Below, one piece after another: positions 7,437 through 16,069 of a DNA stretch of 64,000 nt. Under the pieces are notes generated by a model that was given only the letters and a program-made list of their open reading frames with translations, did not search any database and was not told where the DNA came from. How positions within the stretch are numbered: position 1 is the first letter of the stretch; the number at the start of each line of letters is the position of its first letter. The stretch is from CADCVT01 sp036389485 (GTDB lineage: Bacteria > Actinomycetota > Thermoleophilia > Solirubrobacterales > Solirubrobacteraceae), in NCBI GenBank assembly GCA_036389485.1, contig DASVPR010000059.1:40127-104126 (forward strand), given 5' to 3'. The translations under genes and the position numbers were made by a program.

Positions 7437-8321
7437 CTACCCGGCCAGCACCCGCGCAGTCGTCGCGAAGTGGAGCTTGGCCACCTTCCGGAGCGCCTCG
7501 ACGCCTCCGCGGGCCGCGATCTCGCGGGCGGCGGCGAGGACCGCCGGGGAGCCGCCGCCCTTCGGCAGCCCGCCCAGGCGCCGGAGGAACTCGTCGCGCG
7601 CGAGGATGGAGGCGGCGGCGACCGCCACGTCGGCCTCCGCGCGCGGGAACTGCACGACGCGGAGCGCGCGCTCGCGCGTGCCGGCCAGCAGCCTGCCCTC
7701 GACGACCCGCGCGTCGGCGAACTGGTCGACGATCGCGTACGCCGGGTCCGCGCCCGCCGCGAGCAGGTCCTCGATCGACCGCGCATGAAGCCACGCGAGT
7801 AGTTCGTTCAGCCGGCGGCCTTCGCGGCCGAACTGCTCGTAGAGGTCGTTGTAGCGCGGCGGCGCGACGACGGTGACCGTGAAGCGAACGCGCCCGCGCA
7901 CCTGCGGCGCGAGGCGCGCGACCCGCGCGTCACTGAGCTTCTTCGAGTCCACGACGCCGAGGTCGACGAGGAGGTCGGACGGGTCGACGCAGACCGCCGC
8001 GCTGACGAGCGGGCCGAAGTAGTCGCCCTTGCCGCTCTCGTCGGCGCCGGCCCACGGGCGGTCGCGGGCAAGGGACGCGGTGGGGGGCGCGGTGCGGTCG
8101 GGAGCGGCCGACTCGGCGAACTCCGCCACGAGCCGCTCGAGGATCTCGCGGCCGGACCCCTTGCCGTCGACGCGCACGGTCCCGGTCGACCAGAGGGTCA
8201 CCGTCGCGCCGTCGAGCTCGTACCGCCAGATCTCGCCGCTGCCGCGAGCGTCGCGACGGAGGGCGGCCGCCTGCTCCAGAGCCGCGCGGAGGGGGTCGCG
8301 CCGCTCCGGCCGAACCTTCAC
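7437..8321 (-). CDS. rnhC: ribonuclease HIII
   Basis: RNase HIII cleaves the RNA strand of RNA-DNA hybrids. The 294-residue protein has an N-terminal TBP-like substrate-binding domain (about 1-95; IWRYELDGATVTLWSTG) and a catalytic domain opening with GADESGKGDYFGP, where DESGKG is the HIII form of the first catalytic Asp-Glu motif. VVDSKKLSD and YAIVDQFAD hold the further active-site residues. The GTG start overlaps the TGA of the upstream small gene (GTGA). The genome also has RNase HII (about 28 kb), a less common combination in actinobacteria. Confidence 0.9.
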   Translation of the reverse strand: MKVRPERRDPLRAALEQAAALRRDARGSGEIWRYELDGATVTLWSTGTVRVDGKGSGREILERLVAEFAESAAPDRTAPPTASLARDRPWAGADESGKGDYFGPLVSAAVCVDPSDLLVDLGVVDSKKLSDARVARLAPQVRGRVRFTVTVVAPPRYNDLYEQFGREGRRLNELLAWLHARSIEDLLAAGADPAYAIVDQFADARVVEGRLLAGTRERALRVVQFPRAEADVAVAAASILARDEFLRRLGGLPKGGGSPAVLAAAREIAARGGVEALRKVAKLHFATTARVLAG

Positions 8322-8533
8322 TCCGCGTCGATCGGCGGGAACTCGCCGGGGACGCCGCGGCGGCGCCGATCGCGCAGGACCCGCTGATCGGAGTGCGCGT
8401 CGCCGTCCCGCGCGCGCCGCTCGGCCCGGCGCCGGTCGACGATCACCTCGACGTTCGGGTCGTCGGCGTAGTACTGAGCCAGCTTGTCGTAGAGCTCGGG
8501 CGCGAGCTCCTCCGGGACGACGCAGTAGATCAT
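8318..8533 (-). CDS. small conserved hypothetical protein
   Basis: This 71-residue protein begins MIYCVVPEELAPELYDKLAQ and continues with YYADDPNVEVIVDRR, then a basic low-complexity tail. The alpha/beta N-terminal part looks conserved and could be a small regulatory fold, but no function can be assigned. It is translationally coupled to rnhC. TAACCT lies 11 nt before the ATG. Confidence 0.65.
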   Translation of the reverse strand: MIYCVVPEELAPELYDKLAQYYADDPNVEVIVDRRRAERRARDGDAHSDQRVLRDRRRRGVPGEFPPIDAE

Positions 8534-8547
8534 CGGCGCGCGGAAGG

Positions 8548-9240
8548 TTACGCGAGCGAGAGCTCGCCGCGCTCATCAGCGGCCGAATTGGCCACGCGGT
8601 CGTGCTCGTCCAGCTCGTCGAGGTGGGTCCCCTGCTCGATCGCCCGGACCCCCGCCGCCTCGTCGGCCAGGTCCACCTCGTACCGGTACCAGGAGAGCTC
8701 CCACGCAACGACGATCGACACCACGCTGCCCTCGGTCGCAGAGGGGCGGACCGACACGATCGGGTGCCCGAGCGATCGCGCCACGGCCGCCACCTTCCGG
8801 GGGTGGTCGGAGGCGTTGAAGAGCTCGATCGCGCGCGCGACCTTCAGGTCCGCGTTCGTCGGGACCGCGTGGACGTGACGCGGCTCCCGCGGGGCCTCGT
8901 AGACCGGCTCCGGCTCGACCGGGTCGGCAAGCGACTCCGCGGGCGGCAGCAGCTCCTCCGCCCCACCCGGCGGCAGGTCGTCGTGCCCGTTGTCGCGGCG
9001 CAGGCCCAGGCGGCCGAACAGGGACCGCCGGCCGTCGCGCGCGCGGCGCGTGCCGGCCGACAGGTCGAGGCCCTCGCGGATCCAGCCCTCGTGCGTCGCC
9101 CGGGCCGTGCACAGCTCACACACCATCCGCCGCGACCCGCCCGCGAGGAACACCTCGGCGTTCTCGCCGCGCAGCAGCGTGCGACCGCAGACGTCGCACG
9201 CCACCGCGGCGTGGGAGGTCGTGATGGACTTGCGCGTCAC
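8548..9240 (-). CDS. zinc-ribbon protein of unknown function
   Basis: The 230-residue protein starts with a four-Cys ribbon, CDVCGRTLLRGENAEV then MVCELCTARATHEGW, typical of treble-clef zinc sites. A Pro/Arg/Asp linker follows (about 65-125). The C-terminal alpha/beta domain (about 128-230) contains LKVARAIELFNASDHPRKVA. No enzyme motif is seen. The GTG start has TACATT (9247-9252) 6 nt upstream, consistent with a leaderless mRNA. It is probably the first gene of the operon leading to rnhC. Confidence 0.7.
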   Translation of the reverse strand: MTRKSITTSHAAVACDVCGRTLLRGENAEVFLAGGSRRMVCELCTARATHEGWIREGLDLSAGTRRARDGRRSLFGRLGLRRDNGHDDLPPGGAEELLPPAESLADPVEPEPVYEAPREPRHVHAVPTNADLKVARAIELFNASDHPRKVAAVARSLGHPIVSVRPSATEGSVVSIVVAWELSWYRYEVDLADEAAGVRAIEQGTHLDELDEHDRVANSAADERGELSLA

Positions 9241-9253
9241 GCCCCCAATGTAG

Positions 9254-11290
9254 TCAGGCGGGGGCGCCCTCCTCCTCGCGTGCCGCGCTGATCACGGACT
9301 GCGCGATGTGGTGCGGGACCTCCTCGTAGCGCAGGAACTCCATCGTGTAGTCGCCCTGGCCACCGGTGATCGCGCGCAGGTCCGGGGCGTACGTGAGCAT
9401 CTCGGACATCGGGACCTCGGCCTTGACCTCGGTCATCATCCCGACCGGCTCCATCCCCTGCGGGCGCCCGCGGCGGGAGTTGAGGTCGCCGATGACGTCG
9501 CCCACCGACGACTCGGGCACCGACAGCGTCACGAGCATGATCGGCTCGAGCAGCACCGCGCCCGCCTGGGCCATCGCGTCCTTCATCGCCAGCGAGCCCG
9601 CGGTGCGGAACGCCGCCTCCGACGAGTCGACCGTGTGGTACTGGCCGTCGAAGACCGTGACCTTGACGTCCTTGATCGGATAGCCGGCGATCGGGCCCTC
9701 GGCCATCGCGTCGCGCACGCCCTTCTCGATCGCCGGGATGAACCCGCTCGGGATCACGCCGCCCTTGATCGCGTCGACGAACACGAGGCCGCTGTTGTCC
9801 TCGCCCGGCTCGATCGAGATGTGGCAGTCGCCGAACTGGCCGCGCCCGCCGGTCTGCTTCTTGTGGCGCCCATGGCCCTTGGCCGGCTTCTTGATCGTCT
9901 CCTGGTAGGGGACCCGCGGCGGCTTCAGCTCGACCTCCGCCCCGAAGCGGTCCTTGAGCCGCCCGACGACGACCTCGACGTGCATCTGCGACAGGCCCGC
10001 GAGGATCATCTCGCCCGTATCGGCGTCGCGGTGGACGTCGAGCGTCGGGTCCTCCTCCTGCAGGCGCCGCAGCGCGGTGAAGACCTTGTCCTCGTCGCCC
10101 TTCGCCGTCATCGAGAACGCCATGACCGGCGCCGGCATCTTGATCGACGGCATCGTGATCGGCTCGTCGCGGTCGGCCAGCCAGTCGCCCGCGCGGGTCT
10201 CCTTGAGCTTGCCGATCGCGCCCAGGTCGCCCGGCCCGACGTCGCCGCTCTCCAGCGAGCCGATGCGCTCCTTGGAGTGGGTGCGCGTGTTGAGCACGTG
10301 GCAGTCGGACTTCACGACGCCCTGGTAGACGCGGAAGAGGTTGATGCGGCCGGCGAACGGGTCGGCCTTCGTCTTGAAGACGTAGGCGAACATCGGCTTC
10401 GAGGCGTCCGGCTCGAGCGTGACCTCCGGCAGCTCCATCGCGCCGTGCTTCACGGGCGAGGGCAGGTCCTCGACTATCGCGTCGAGCAGCCGGTTGGTGC
10501 CGAGGTTGCGGGTCGCGACGCCGCACGTGACCGGGAAGATGTCGCCGTGGTTCGTGCCGTCCTTCAGGGCGGTGACGATCTCGTCGTGGGTGATCTCCTC
10601 GCCCTCGAGGTAGCGCTCCATCAGCGACTCGGAGACCTCCGCGACCTCGTCCATCAGCTTCTCGCGGTACTCCTCGGCCTGGCTTCGCAGCTCGTCCGGG
10701 ATCGGGATCTCGGTGCAGTTCTCGCGCGCGGCGCCGTCGTAGGACCACGCCTTCATGTCGACGAGGTCGATGACGCCGTTGACGTCGTGCTCGGACCCGA
10801 TCGGGATCTCGGTCGCGACGACGTGCCGGCCGAACGCGGCCTTCAGCGCGTCGAGCGTGCGGAAGAAGTCGGCCCGCTCGCGGTCGAGCATGTTCACGAA
10901 GATCAGCCGGGCGATGTCGAGCTCGGCAGCGCGCTCCCAGAGGCGCTGCGTGCCCACCTCGACGCCCATGACCGCGTTGACCACGAAGATCGCCGACTCG
11001 CAGACGCGCAGCGCGCCGAGGGCGTCCGCGACGAAGCTCGGCTCGCCGGGCGTGTCGAGGAGGTTGATCTTGCGGTCCTGCCACTCGAACGTCGCCAGCG
11101 ACGCCGAGATCGACATCTGCCGGGCCTGCTCGTCGGACTCGGCGTCGGACGTCGTGGTGCCGTCCTGCACGGAGCCGAGCCGCGTGATGGCGCCGGCCTG
11201 AAAGAGCAGGGCCTCGTTCAGCGAGGTCTTGCCGCTGCCCCGGTGGCCGACCAGGGCGACGTTGCGGATGCGATCGGGCGCGTGAGACAC
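9254..11290 (-). CDS. elongation factor G-like GTPase (EF-G2 type)
   Basis: The 678-residue protein spans the EF-G domain order: GTPase, beta-barrel domain II, and domains III-V (GGRGQFGDCHISIEPG is the domain IV start). G1 GHRGSGKTS is intact. G3 is DTPGEPSF, with Glu83 where translational GTPases have the catalytic His. G4 is NMLDRERAD, where canonical EF-G has NKMDR. These changes, and the lack of str-operon neighbours, place it with the EF-G2/EF-G-like family rather than the main FusA. Its role is unknown, possibly ribosome-related stress or recycling. The GTG start has a strong GGAGGAAG site. Confidence 0.85.
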   Translation of the reverse strand: MSHAPDRIRNVALVGHRGSGKTSLNEALLFQAGAITRLGSVQDGTTTSDAESDEQARQMSISASLATFEWQDRKINLLDTPGEPSFVADALGALRVCESAIFVVNAVMGVEVGTQRLWERAAELDIARLIFVNMLDRERADFFRTLDALKAAFGRHVVATEIPIGSEHDVNGVIDLVDMKAWSYDGAARENCTEIPIPDELRSQAEEYREKLMDEVAEVSESLMERYLEGEEITHDEIVTALKDGTNHGDIFPVTCGVATRNLGTNRLLDAIVEDLPSPVKHGAMELPEVTLEPDASKPMFAYVFKTKADPFAGRINLFRVYQGVVKSDCHVLNTRTHSKERIGSLESGDVGPGDLGAIGKLKETRAGDWLADRDEPITMPSIKMPAPVMAFSMTAKGDEDKVFTALRRLQEEDPTLDVHRDADTGEMILAGLSQMHVEVVVGRLKDRFGAEVELKPPRVPYQETIKKPAKGHGRHKKQTGGRGQFGDCHISIEPGEDNSGLVFVDAIKGGVIPSGFIPAIEKGVRDAMAEGPIAGYPIKDVKVTVFDGQYHTVDSSEAAFRTAGSLAMKDAMAQAGAVLLEPIMLVTLSVPESSVGDVIGDLNSRRGRPQGMEPVGMMTEVKAEVPMSEMLTYAPDLRAITGGQGDYTMEFLRYEEVPHHIAQSVISAAREEEGAPA

Positions 11291-11326
11291 GATCTTCCTC
11301 CTCTCCTTCGGGAAGGCGCGACCCTA

Positions 11327-14086
11327 CTACGCGGCGGCGGCCTCGGCATCGGAGCTCATCCGCCGCGCCAGCTCGGTCCGCGAGCGCACCCCCAGCTTGC
11401 GGTAGATCGACGACAGGTGGTGCTCGACGGTCTTCGGGCTGAGGAACAGGACGCCCGCGACCTCTCGATTGGTCAGGCCCTCCGCCACGCGCAGCGCGAC
11501 CTGCAGCTCGCTCGGCGTGAGCTGGTCGTCGGGCGCGTCGCGCGAGCGCACGGTGCGGCCGGTCGAGCGCAGCTCGGCCTCCGCGCGCCGCAGCCACGGC
11601 TGAGCGCCGAGGCGCTCGAAGATCGCGCCGGCCGCCTCCAGCTCGGGGCGCGAGTCGGCGCGCAGGCCGGCGCGGCGCAGCCGCTCGCCGAACGCCAGGT
11701 GCGTGCGCGCGGTCTCGAACGGCATGTCGGCCTTGGCGTGCCACTCCAGCGCGCGCTCGAAGTGGCCGCGGAAGTCGTCCTCGGCGGCGAGCAGGCCACG
11801 GCAGCGCTCGGTCACCGCGTGCGCCCACGTCCGGCCCGTCGACTGCGCCTGGCCCTCGAGGACCTGCAGCGCCTTCTCGGCGTCGTCGCGCCGGCCGGTG
11901 CGGGCGAGCGCCTCGATCCGGTCGGGCTCGAACAGCAGGACCGCCGGTTCGGCCCCGCCGAGCTGGTCGAAGATCTGCTGCGCGCGCTGCAAGGACTCGA
12001 CCGCCGCGTCGTTGCGCTCCTCCGTCAGCGACTGGAAGCCCATCGACGCGTGGACGTAGATCGCGAACGGCGAGCGGTTGCCCATCTGCTCGATGAGCCG
12101 CAGCGACTCGGCGTTGTGCTCGGCGGCGGCCTTGGCGTCGCCGCGGCCCGCCTCGACCCACGCGAGCGCGCACAGCGCGTTCGAGAGCTGGGCGAGCTGG
12201 CCGGTGTCGCGCGCGAGCCGGACCGCCTCCTCGGCGTCGGCCAGCGCCTGGTTCCAGCGCCCGCGGCGCCAGTGGACGTACGACAGCGAGGCGAGCGGGT
12301 AGACGAGCCGGCCCACCGCGCTCGACGTGCGCGCCGCGTCGATCTGCCGGCGCAGCAGCGCCTCGGCGAAGTCGAAGCGCTCGAACCACGTCGCCACCTG
12401 GCCGGCGAACGTGATCAGCTCGGAGTACGGCGGCAGCGGGTCGCCCTGCAGCAGCAGCGGCTCGAGCTCGGCGATCAGCCGCTCGGACTCCTGCGCCCCG
12501 CCGATCGGCGCCAGCGCGACCGCCCGCTCCAGGACGGCCAGCCCGGTGACCTCGGCGCTGTGGCCCTCGGCGAGCGCGTGCGCCCGGTCGGCGTCGTCGA
12601 TCATCGTGAACGAGTCGCCGAGCATGAGGTCGGCGATGCCGGCCTCGAGATACAGCGCGGCGGCGGCGACCGGATCGGCCTCGGCGACCCGGTCGGCCTC
12701 GGCGACGAGCATCGCGCGGCCGTCGACCGGGTGACCGCCGCGGGTCTCGACCCGCCCGCGCAGCATCCGCAGCCGCGCCGCGACGTCCTCGTCGGGGCCG
12801 AGCGCCTCGGCCTCGACCGCCCGCTCGCGCGCCTCGTCGACGCGGCCCGAGTCGGCGTGGTCGGCGGCGGCGGCGACGAGGCGCGTCAGCTTCGCGCGCG
12901 GGTCGGGCGTCAGCTCGGCCGCGCGGGCGCTGGCGAGCGCGGCGGCGGCGGGCGCGCCGATGCGCCGCGAGATCCGCGCGGCCTCGTCGAGCGCCGCGGC
13001 GACCTCCTCGTCCGGCCCGACGGCGGCGCTGGCGAGGTGCCAGGCACGCAGGGTCGGGTCGGGCACGACGGCGGCGACGGCGGCGTGCGCGCGCCGGCGC
13101 TCCGACGGCGCGGCGCTCTGGTAGGCGAGCGTGCGCAGCAGCGGGTGGCGGAACGCGACCTCCGCGCCCTCGATCGAGAGCAGGCCGGCGGCCTCGGCGG
13201 CGTCGAGGTCCGAGCCGTCGAGCCCGGCCTCGGCGATCGCGGCGAGGCACTGGTCGAGGCGGCCGGTCTCGAGCGTCGCGGCGATCGTCAGCGCGCGCCG
13301 GGAGTCCTCCGGCAGCTCCTCGAGCCGGCGGCTGAACGCGCGCTCGATCCCGCTGCCCGCGGGCAGGCCGGCCGGCAGCGGCTCCGCGCCGCGGCGCTGC
13401 GCGTCGGTGAGCGCGCGCGGCAGCTCGTGCAGCGCGAGCGGGTTGCCGGCCGCGAGGCTGACGAGCGTCTGCGCCACGCCCTCGTCGACCGCTCCGACCT
13501 CCTCCTCGATGACCGCGTGCGCCGCGTCGTCCGACAGGCGGCCGAGCGGCAGGAGCGGCAGTCCGGCGGCGTCGATGCCGCGCGCCTCGTCGACGCGCGT
13601 CGCGACGACGAGCACGAGGCCCTCCGCGCCGAGCCGCCGGCCCGCGAACAGCACCGCGCGCAGCGACTCGTCGTCGAGCCAGTGCGCGTCGTCGACCACC
13701 GCGAGGACCGGCTGCTCCTCGGCCGCCGCGCCGAGCAGGCTGAGCACCCCGGCCGGGACCGCGAACGGGTCGTGCGGCGCGGGCGGCTCGAGCGCCAGCG
13801 CGGTGCCGATCGCCTGCGCCTGGACGTCGGGGATGCGGTCGCGGAAGCGCAGGATCGGCGCGAGCAGCGCGTGCAATCCCGCGTACGGGAGGTCGCGCTC
13901 GGACTCGTAGCCGCGCGCGCGCAGCACGAGGAAGCCCTCCGCGGCGGCGATCGTGTGCTCGAGCAGCGCGGTCTTCCCGATGCCCGGCTCCCCGCTCACC
14001 AGCAGCGCCGCGCTGCGGCCGTCCCGCGCGGCGTCCAGCGCCTCCGCGAGCCTCGCGACCTCCGTGTCTCGCCCGTGCAGTGGCAC
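11327..14086 (-). CDS. LuxR family transcriptional regulator with AAA ATPase (LAL type)
   Basis: The protein has 919 residues. The N-terminal signal ATPase has Walker A GEPGIGKTALLEH and Walker B VLAVVDDAHWLDD. A long TPR-like helical region fills about 350-840. The C-terminal HTH (LTPSELQVALRVAEGLTNRE then VKH-like recognition helix KTVEHHLSSIYRKLG) is a GerE/LuxR domain. LAL regulators activate transcription in response to unknown small ligands. It starts with GTG 10 nt after the sigma-factor gene and is likely co-transcribed with it. No biosynthetic cluster is adjacent. Confidence 0.92.
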   Translation of the reverse strand: MPLHGRDTEVARLAEALDAARDGRSAALLVSGEPGIGKTALLEHTIAAAEGFLVLRARGYESERDLPYAGLHALLAPILRFRDRIPDVQAQAIGTALALEPPAPHDPFAVPAGVLSLLGAAAEEQPVLAVVDDAHWLDDESLRAVLFAGRRLGAEGLVLVVATRVDEARGIDAAGLPLLPLGRLSDDAAHAVIEEEVGAVDEGVAQTLVSLAAGNPLALHELPRALTDAQRRGAEPLPAGLPAGSGIERAFSRRLEELPEDSRRALTIAATLETGRLDQCLAAIAEAGLDGSDLDAAEAAGLLSIEGAEVAFRHPLLRTLAYQSAAPSERRRAHAAVAAVVPDPTLRAWHLASAAVGPDEEVAAALDEAARISRRIGAPAAAALASARAAELTPDPRAKLTRLVAAAADHADSGRVDEARERAVEAEALGPDEDVAARLRMLRGRVETRGGHPVDGRAMLVAEADRVAEADPVAAAALYLEAGIADLMLGDSFTMIDDADRAHALAEGHSAEVTGLAVLERAVALAPIGGAQESERLIAELEPLLLQGDPLPPYSELITFAGQVATWFERFDFAEALLRRQIDAARTSSAVGRLVYPLASLSYVHWRRGRWNQALADAEEAVRLARDTGQLAQLSNALCALAWVEAGRGDAKAAAEHNAESLRLIEQMGNRSPFAIYVHASMGFQSLTEERNDAAVESLQRAQQIFDQLGGAEPAVLLFEPDRIEALARTGRRDDAEKALQVLEGQAQSTGRTWAHAVTERCRGLLAAEDDFRGHFERALEWHAKADMPFETARTHLAFGERLRRAGLRADSRPELEAAGAIFERLGAQPWLRRAEAELRSTGRTVRSRDAPDDQLTPSELQVALRVAEGLTNREVAGVLFLSPKTVEHHLSSIYRKLGVRSRTELARRMSSDAEAAAA

Positions 14087-14096
14087 GGGCGGAAGG

Positions 14097-14870
14097 CTAG
14101 TCGCCCTGGAGCCGAGACCGCAGCCGCAGCACGGCCTTGGTGTGTAGCTGGCTGACGCGCGACTCGGTGACGCCGAGGACCTCGCCGATCTCGCGCAGCG
14201 TCAGGTTCTCGTAGTAGTAGAGCGCGACGACGAGCTTCTCGCGCTCGGGCAGCCGGCTGATCGCGTCGGCCACTCGGTCCTTCATGTCCGTCGCGTCCAT
14301 GACCTGGGCGGGATCGGGCGCGTCGGGGTCCTGCAGCGTGTCGAGCAGCGAGACCTGGTCGCCGCTCGAGTCCGACACCGTCCACAGCTCGTCGAGCGCG
14401 GCGACGGTGGAGTTGGAGATCTGGACCAGCGCCTCCTGGAACTCGTCGACGGTGATGTTGAGCTCGGTCGCCATCTCCTCGTCGCTCGGCGCGCGCTGGA
14501 GCTTGTGTTCGAGCTTCGAGTTGGCGCGCTCGATCTCGCGGGCGCGGGCGCGCACGGAGCGCGGGACCCAGTCCAGCGAGCGCAGCTCGTCGATGATCGC
14601 GCCCTTGATGCGCGTGATCGCGTAGGTCTCGAACTTGATCTCGCGCTCCAGCTCGAACCGCTCGATCGCGCTGATCAGGCCCACGAGCCCGTACGAGATG
14701 AGGTCGGCCTCCTCGACGTGCGCGGGCAGGCCCGAGGCCATCCGGCCGGAGACGTACTTGACCAGCGGGGAGTAGGCCACGACCAGCCGCTCGCGCGCGC
14801 GCTCATCGCCCGACGCCTTGTAGCGCCGCCACAGGTCTCTGAGCTCGATCGCTTTGACGTTGGTCTCCAC
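14097..14870 (-). CDS. whiG: RNA polymerase sigma factor, WhiG/FliA family
   Basis: The 257-residue sigma-70 family protein has region 2 (VVAYSPLVKYVSGRMASGLP, EADLISYGLVGLISAIERF, KFETYAITRIKGAIIDELR), region 3 (DWVPRSVRARAREIE) and region 4 (LPEREKLVVALYYYENLTLR, EIGEVLGVTESRVSQLH). The segment GAIIDELRSLDWVPRSVR is diagnostic of the FliA/WhiG subgroup. No flagellar genes are in view, so WhiG (development) is a better name than FliA, but the regulon is unknown. The GTG start is preceded by AGGGAGGG. It sits between xerC and the LAL regulator. Confidence 0.9.
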   Translation of the reverse strand: METNVKAIELRDLWRRYKASGDERARERLVVAYSPLVKYVSGRMASGLPAHVEEADLISYGLVGLISAIERFELEREIKFETYAITRIKGAIIDELRSLDWVPRSVRARAREIERANSKLEHKLQRAPSDEEMATELNITVDEFQEALVQISNSTVAALDELWTVSDSSGDQVSLLDTLQDPDAPDPAQVMDATDMKDRVADAISRLPEREKLVVALYYYENLTLREIGEVLGVTESRVSQLHTKAVLRLRSRLQGD

Positions 14871-14880
14871 AGGGCCCTCC

Positions 14881-15831
14881 CTAGGCCCGCGGGTGGCTTC
14901 GCGCGTAGGCCGTTTTCAGCCGCGCGGAGTCTACTCGGGTGTAGATCTGGGTCGTTGACAGTGAGGCATGTCCCAGGAGCTCCTGGATGGCCCTTAAGTC
15001 GGCACCTCCCTCCAGAAGGTGAGTCGCGAAGCTGTGTCTCAGTGCGTGCGGGGAGATCCCGCCCTGGGCGGCAGCTTGGCGCTCCCACACTCGCAAACGG
15101 CGGCGGATGTCGGAAGTCGACAGTCGGCGTCCTGACTTCGACAGGAAGAGCGCCGGCTCGCCGTCGCCGCCGGCCAGCGCCGGCCGGGCGCGCTCGAGGT
15201 AGCGCGCGAGCGCGTTGAGCGCCGCCTCGCCCGCGGGGACGAACCGCGTCTTCGACCCCTTCCCCTCCACCCGCACCTGCTCGCCCTCGAAGTCGATCGA
15301 CGCGACGTCGAGGCTGACCAGCTCCTCGGCGCGCAGGCCGCACGCGTACGCGAGCTCGAAGAGCGCCCGGTCGCGCACCTCGAGCGGCGTCGCGGCGGGG
15401 ATGCGGTCGAGCAGCGCCGCGACCTCGGCCGGCTTGAGCGTGCGCGGCAGCTTCGCCGGCTTCTTCGGCGCGGGCAAGAGATCGGCGGGGTTCTGCTCGA
15501 TGCGGCCGTGCTCCCGGAGGACGCGGAACAGGGCGCGCTGGGACGCGAGCTTGCGCGCGACGGTCGCCGCCGCGGGGCGCGCGTTGCCGAGGTGGGCCGC
15601 GTAGCGGCGCAGGTCCTTCGACGTCGTGGCCTCCGGCGTGAGCCCCTGCGACGTCGCCCACGCCGCGAGCTGCGCGAGGTCGACGGCGTACGCGCGCCGC
15701 GTCTTCTCCGCCGAGCCGCGCCTGAGCAGGTCGCTCTCGAGCAGCGCGAGCGCGTCGTCCCAGGCGCGGGCCGTACCCTCGCTCGGGATGGCCGTGTTCT
15801 TCATCGACACGTCGACCGGTGAGGTCGCCAC
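14881..15831 (-). CDS. xerC: tyrosine recombinase XerC
   Basis: The 316-residue protein has an N-terminal SAM-like core-binding domain (AEKTRRAYAVDLAQLAAWAT). The catalytic domain shows Arg in YACGLRAEELVSL, Lys in GKGSKTRFVP, the box HALRHSFATHLLEGGADLR, His in LLGHASLSTTQIYTR, and the Tyr nucleophile in IYTRV. It acts with XerD at dif to resolve chromosome dimers. Its 5' end overlaps the divergent small gene starting at 15788, by 44 nt from the first ATG or 17 nt from the ATG at 15804. The true start is therefore uncertain. Confidence 0.9.
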   Translation of the reverse strand: MATSPVDVSMKNTAIPSEGTARAWDDALALLESDLLRRGSAEKTRRAYAVDLAQLAAWATSQGLTPEATTSKDLRRYAAHLGNARPAAATVARKLASQRALFRVLREHGRIEQNPADLLPAPKKPAKLPRTLKPAEVAALLDRIPAATPLEVRDRALFELAYACGLRAEELVSLDVASIDFEGEQVRVEGKGSKTRFVPAGEAALNALARYLERARPALAGGDGEPALFLSKSGRRLSTSDIRRRLRVWERQAAAQGGISPHALRHSFATHLLEGGADLRAIQELLGHASLSTTQIYTRVDSARLKTAYARSHPRA

Positions 15832-16069
15832 GAAGCGTCAGCTCATCGAGGCCGGCATCGCTGACGGTGTGAACACGCCACCCCGGCCGTGGCTGCGCAT
15901 CCAGGGCACCGACGACGCCACGACCATGTGGTACGCCGTCCTTCGCAAGCGGGTCCGGAACGTCTTCATCGGCGCCCTCGCTCTTCGACATTCCGACCAT
16001 CACGCCTCCCTCCTGGCCCAGGGCTGGGAGGAGGTCTCCGTGCAGGAGCTGCGCGACTACGCGATGTAG
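15788..16069 (+). CDS. small conserved hypothetical protein
   Basis: The 93-residue protein opens MAVFFIDTSTGEVATKRQLI and contains a basic central part (MWYAVLRKRVRNVFIGALAL). No signal peptide or known motif is seen. Its 5' end overlaps divergent xerC, and its 3' end overlaps the convergent L,D-transpeptidase gene by 13 nt. This squeezed layout lowers confidence, but the translation looks like a globular protein rather than a shadow frame. Function unknown. Confidence 0.55.
   Translation: MAVFFIDTSTGEVATKRQLIEAGIADGVNTPPRPWLRIQGTDDATTMWYAVLRKRVRNVFIGALALRHSDHHASLLAQGWEEVSVQELRDYAM

Noticed and set aside
9308..14155. Very long plus-strand open frame opposite the EF-G-like and LAL genes
   Set aside because: Its translation is Arg/Ala/Leu/Gly-rich low complexity, the usual shadow of a GC-rich gene on the other strand.
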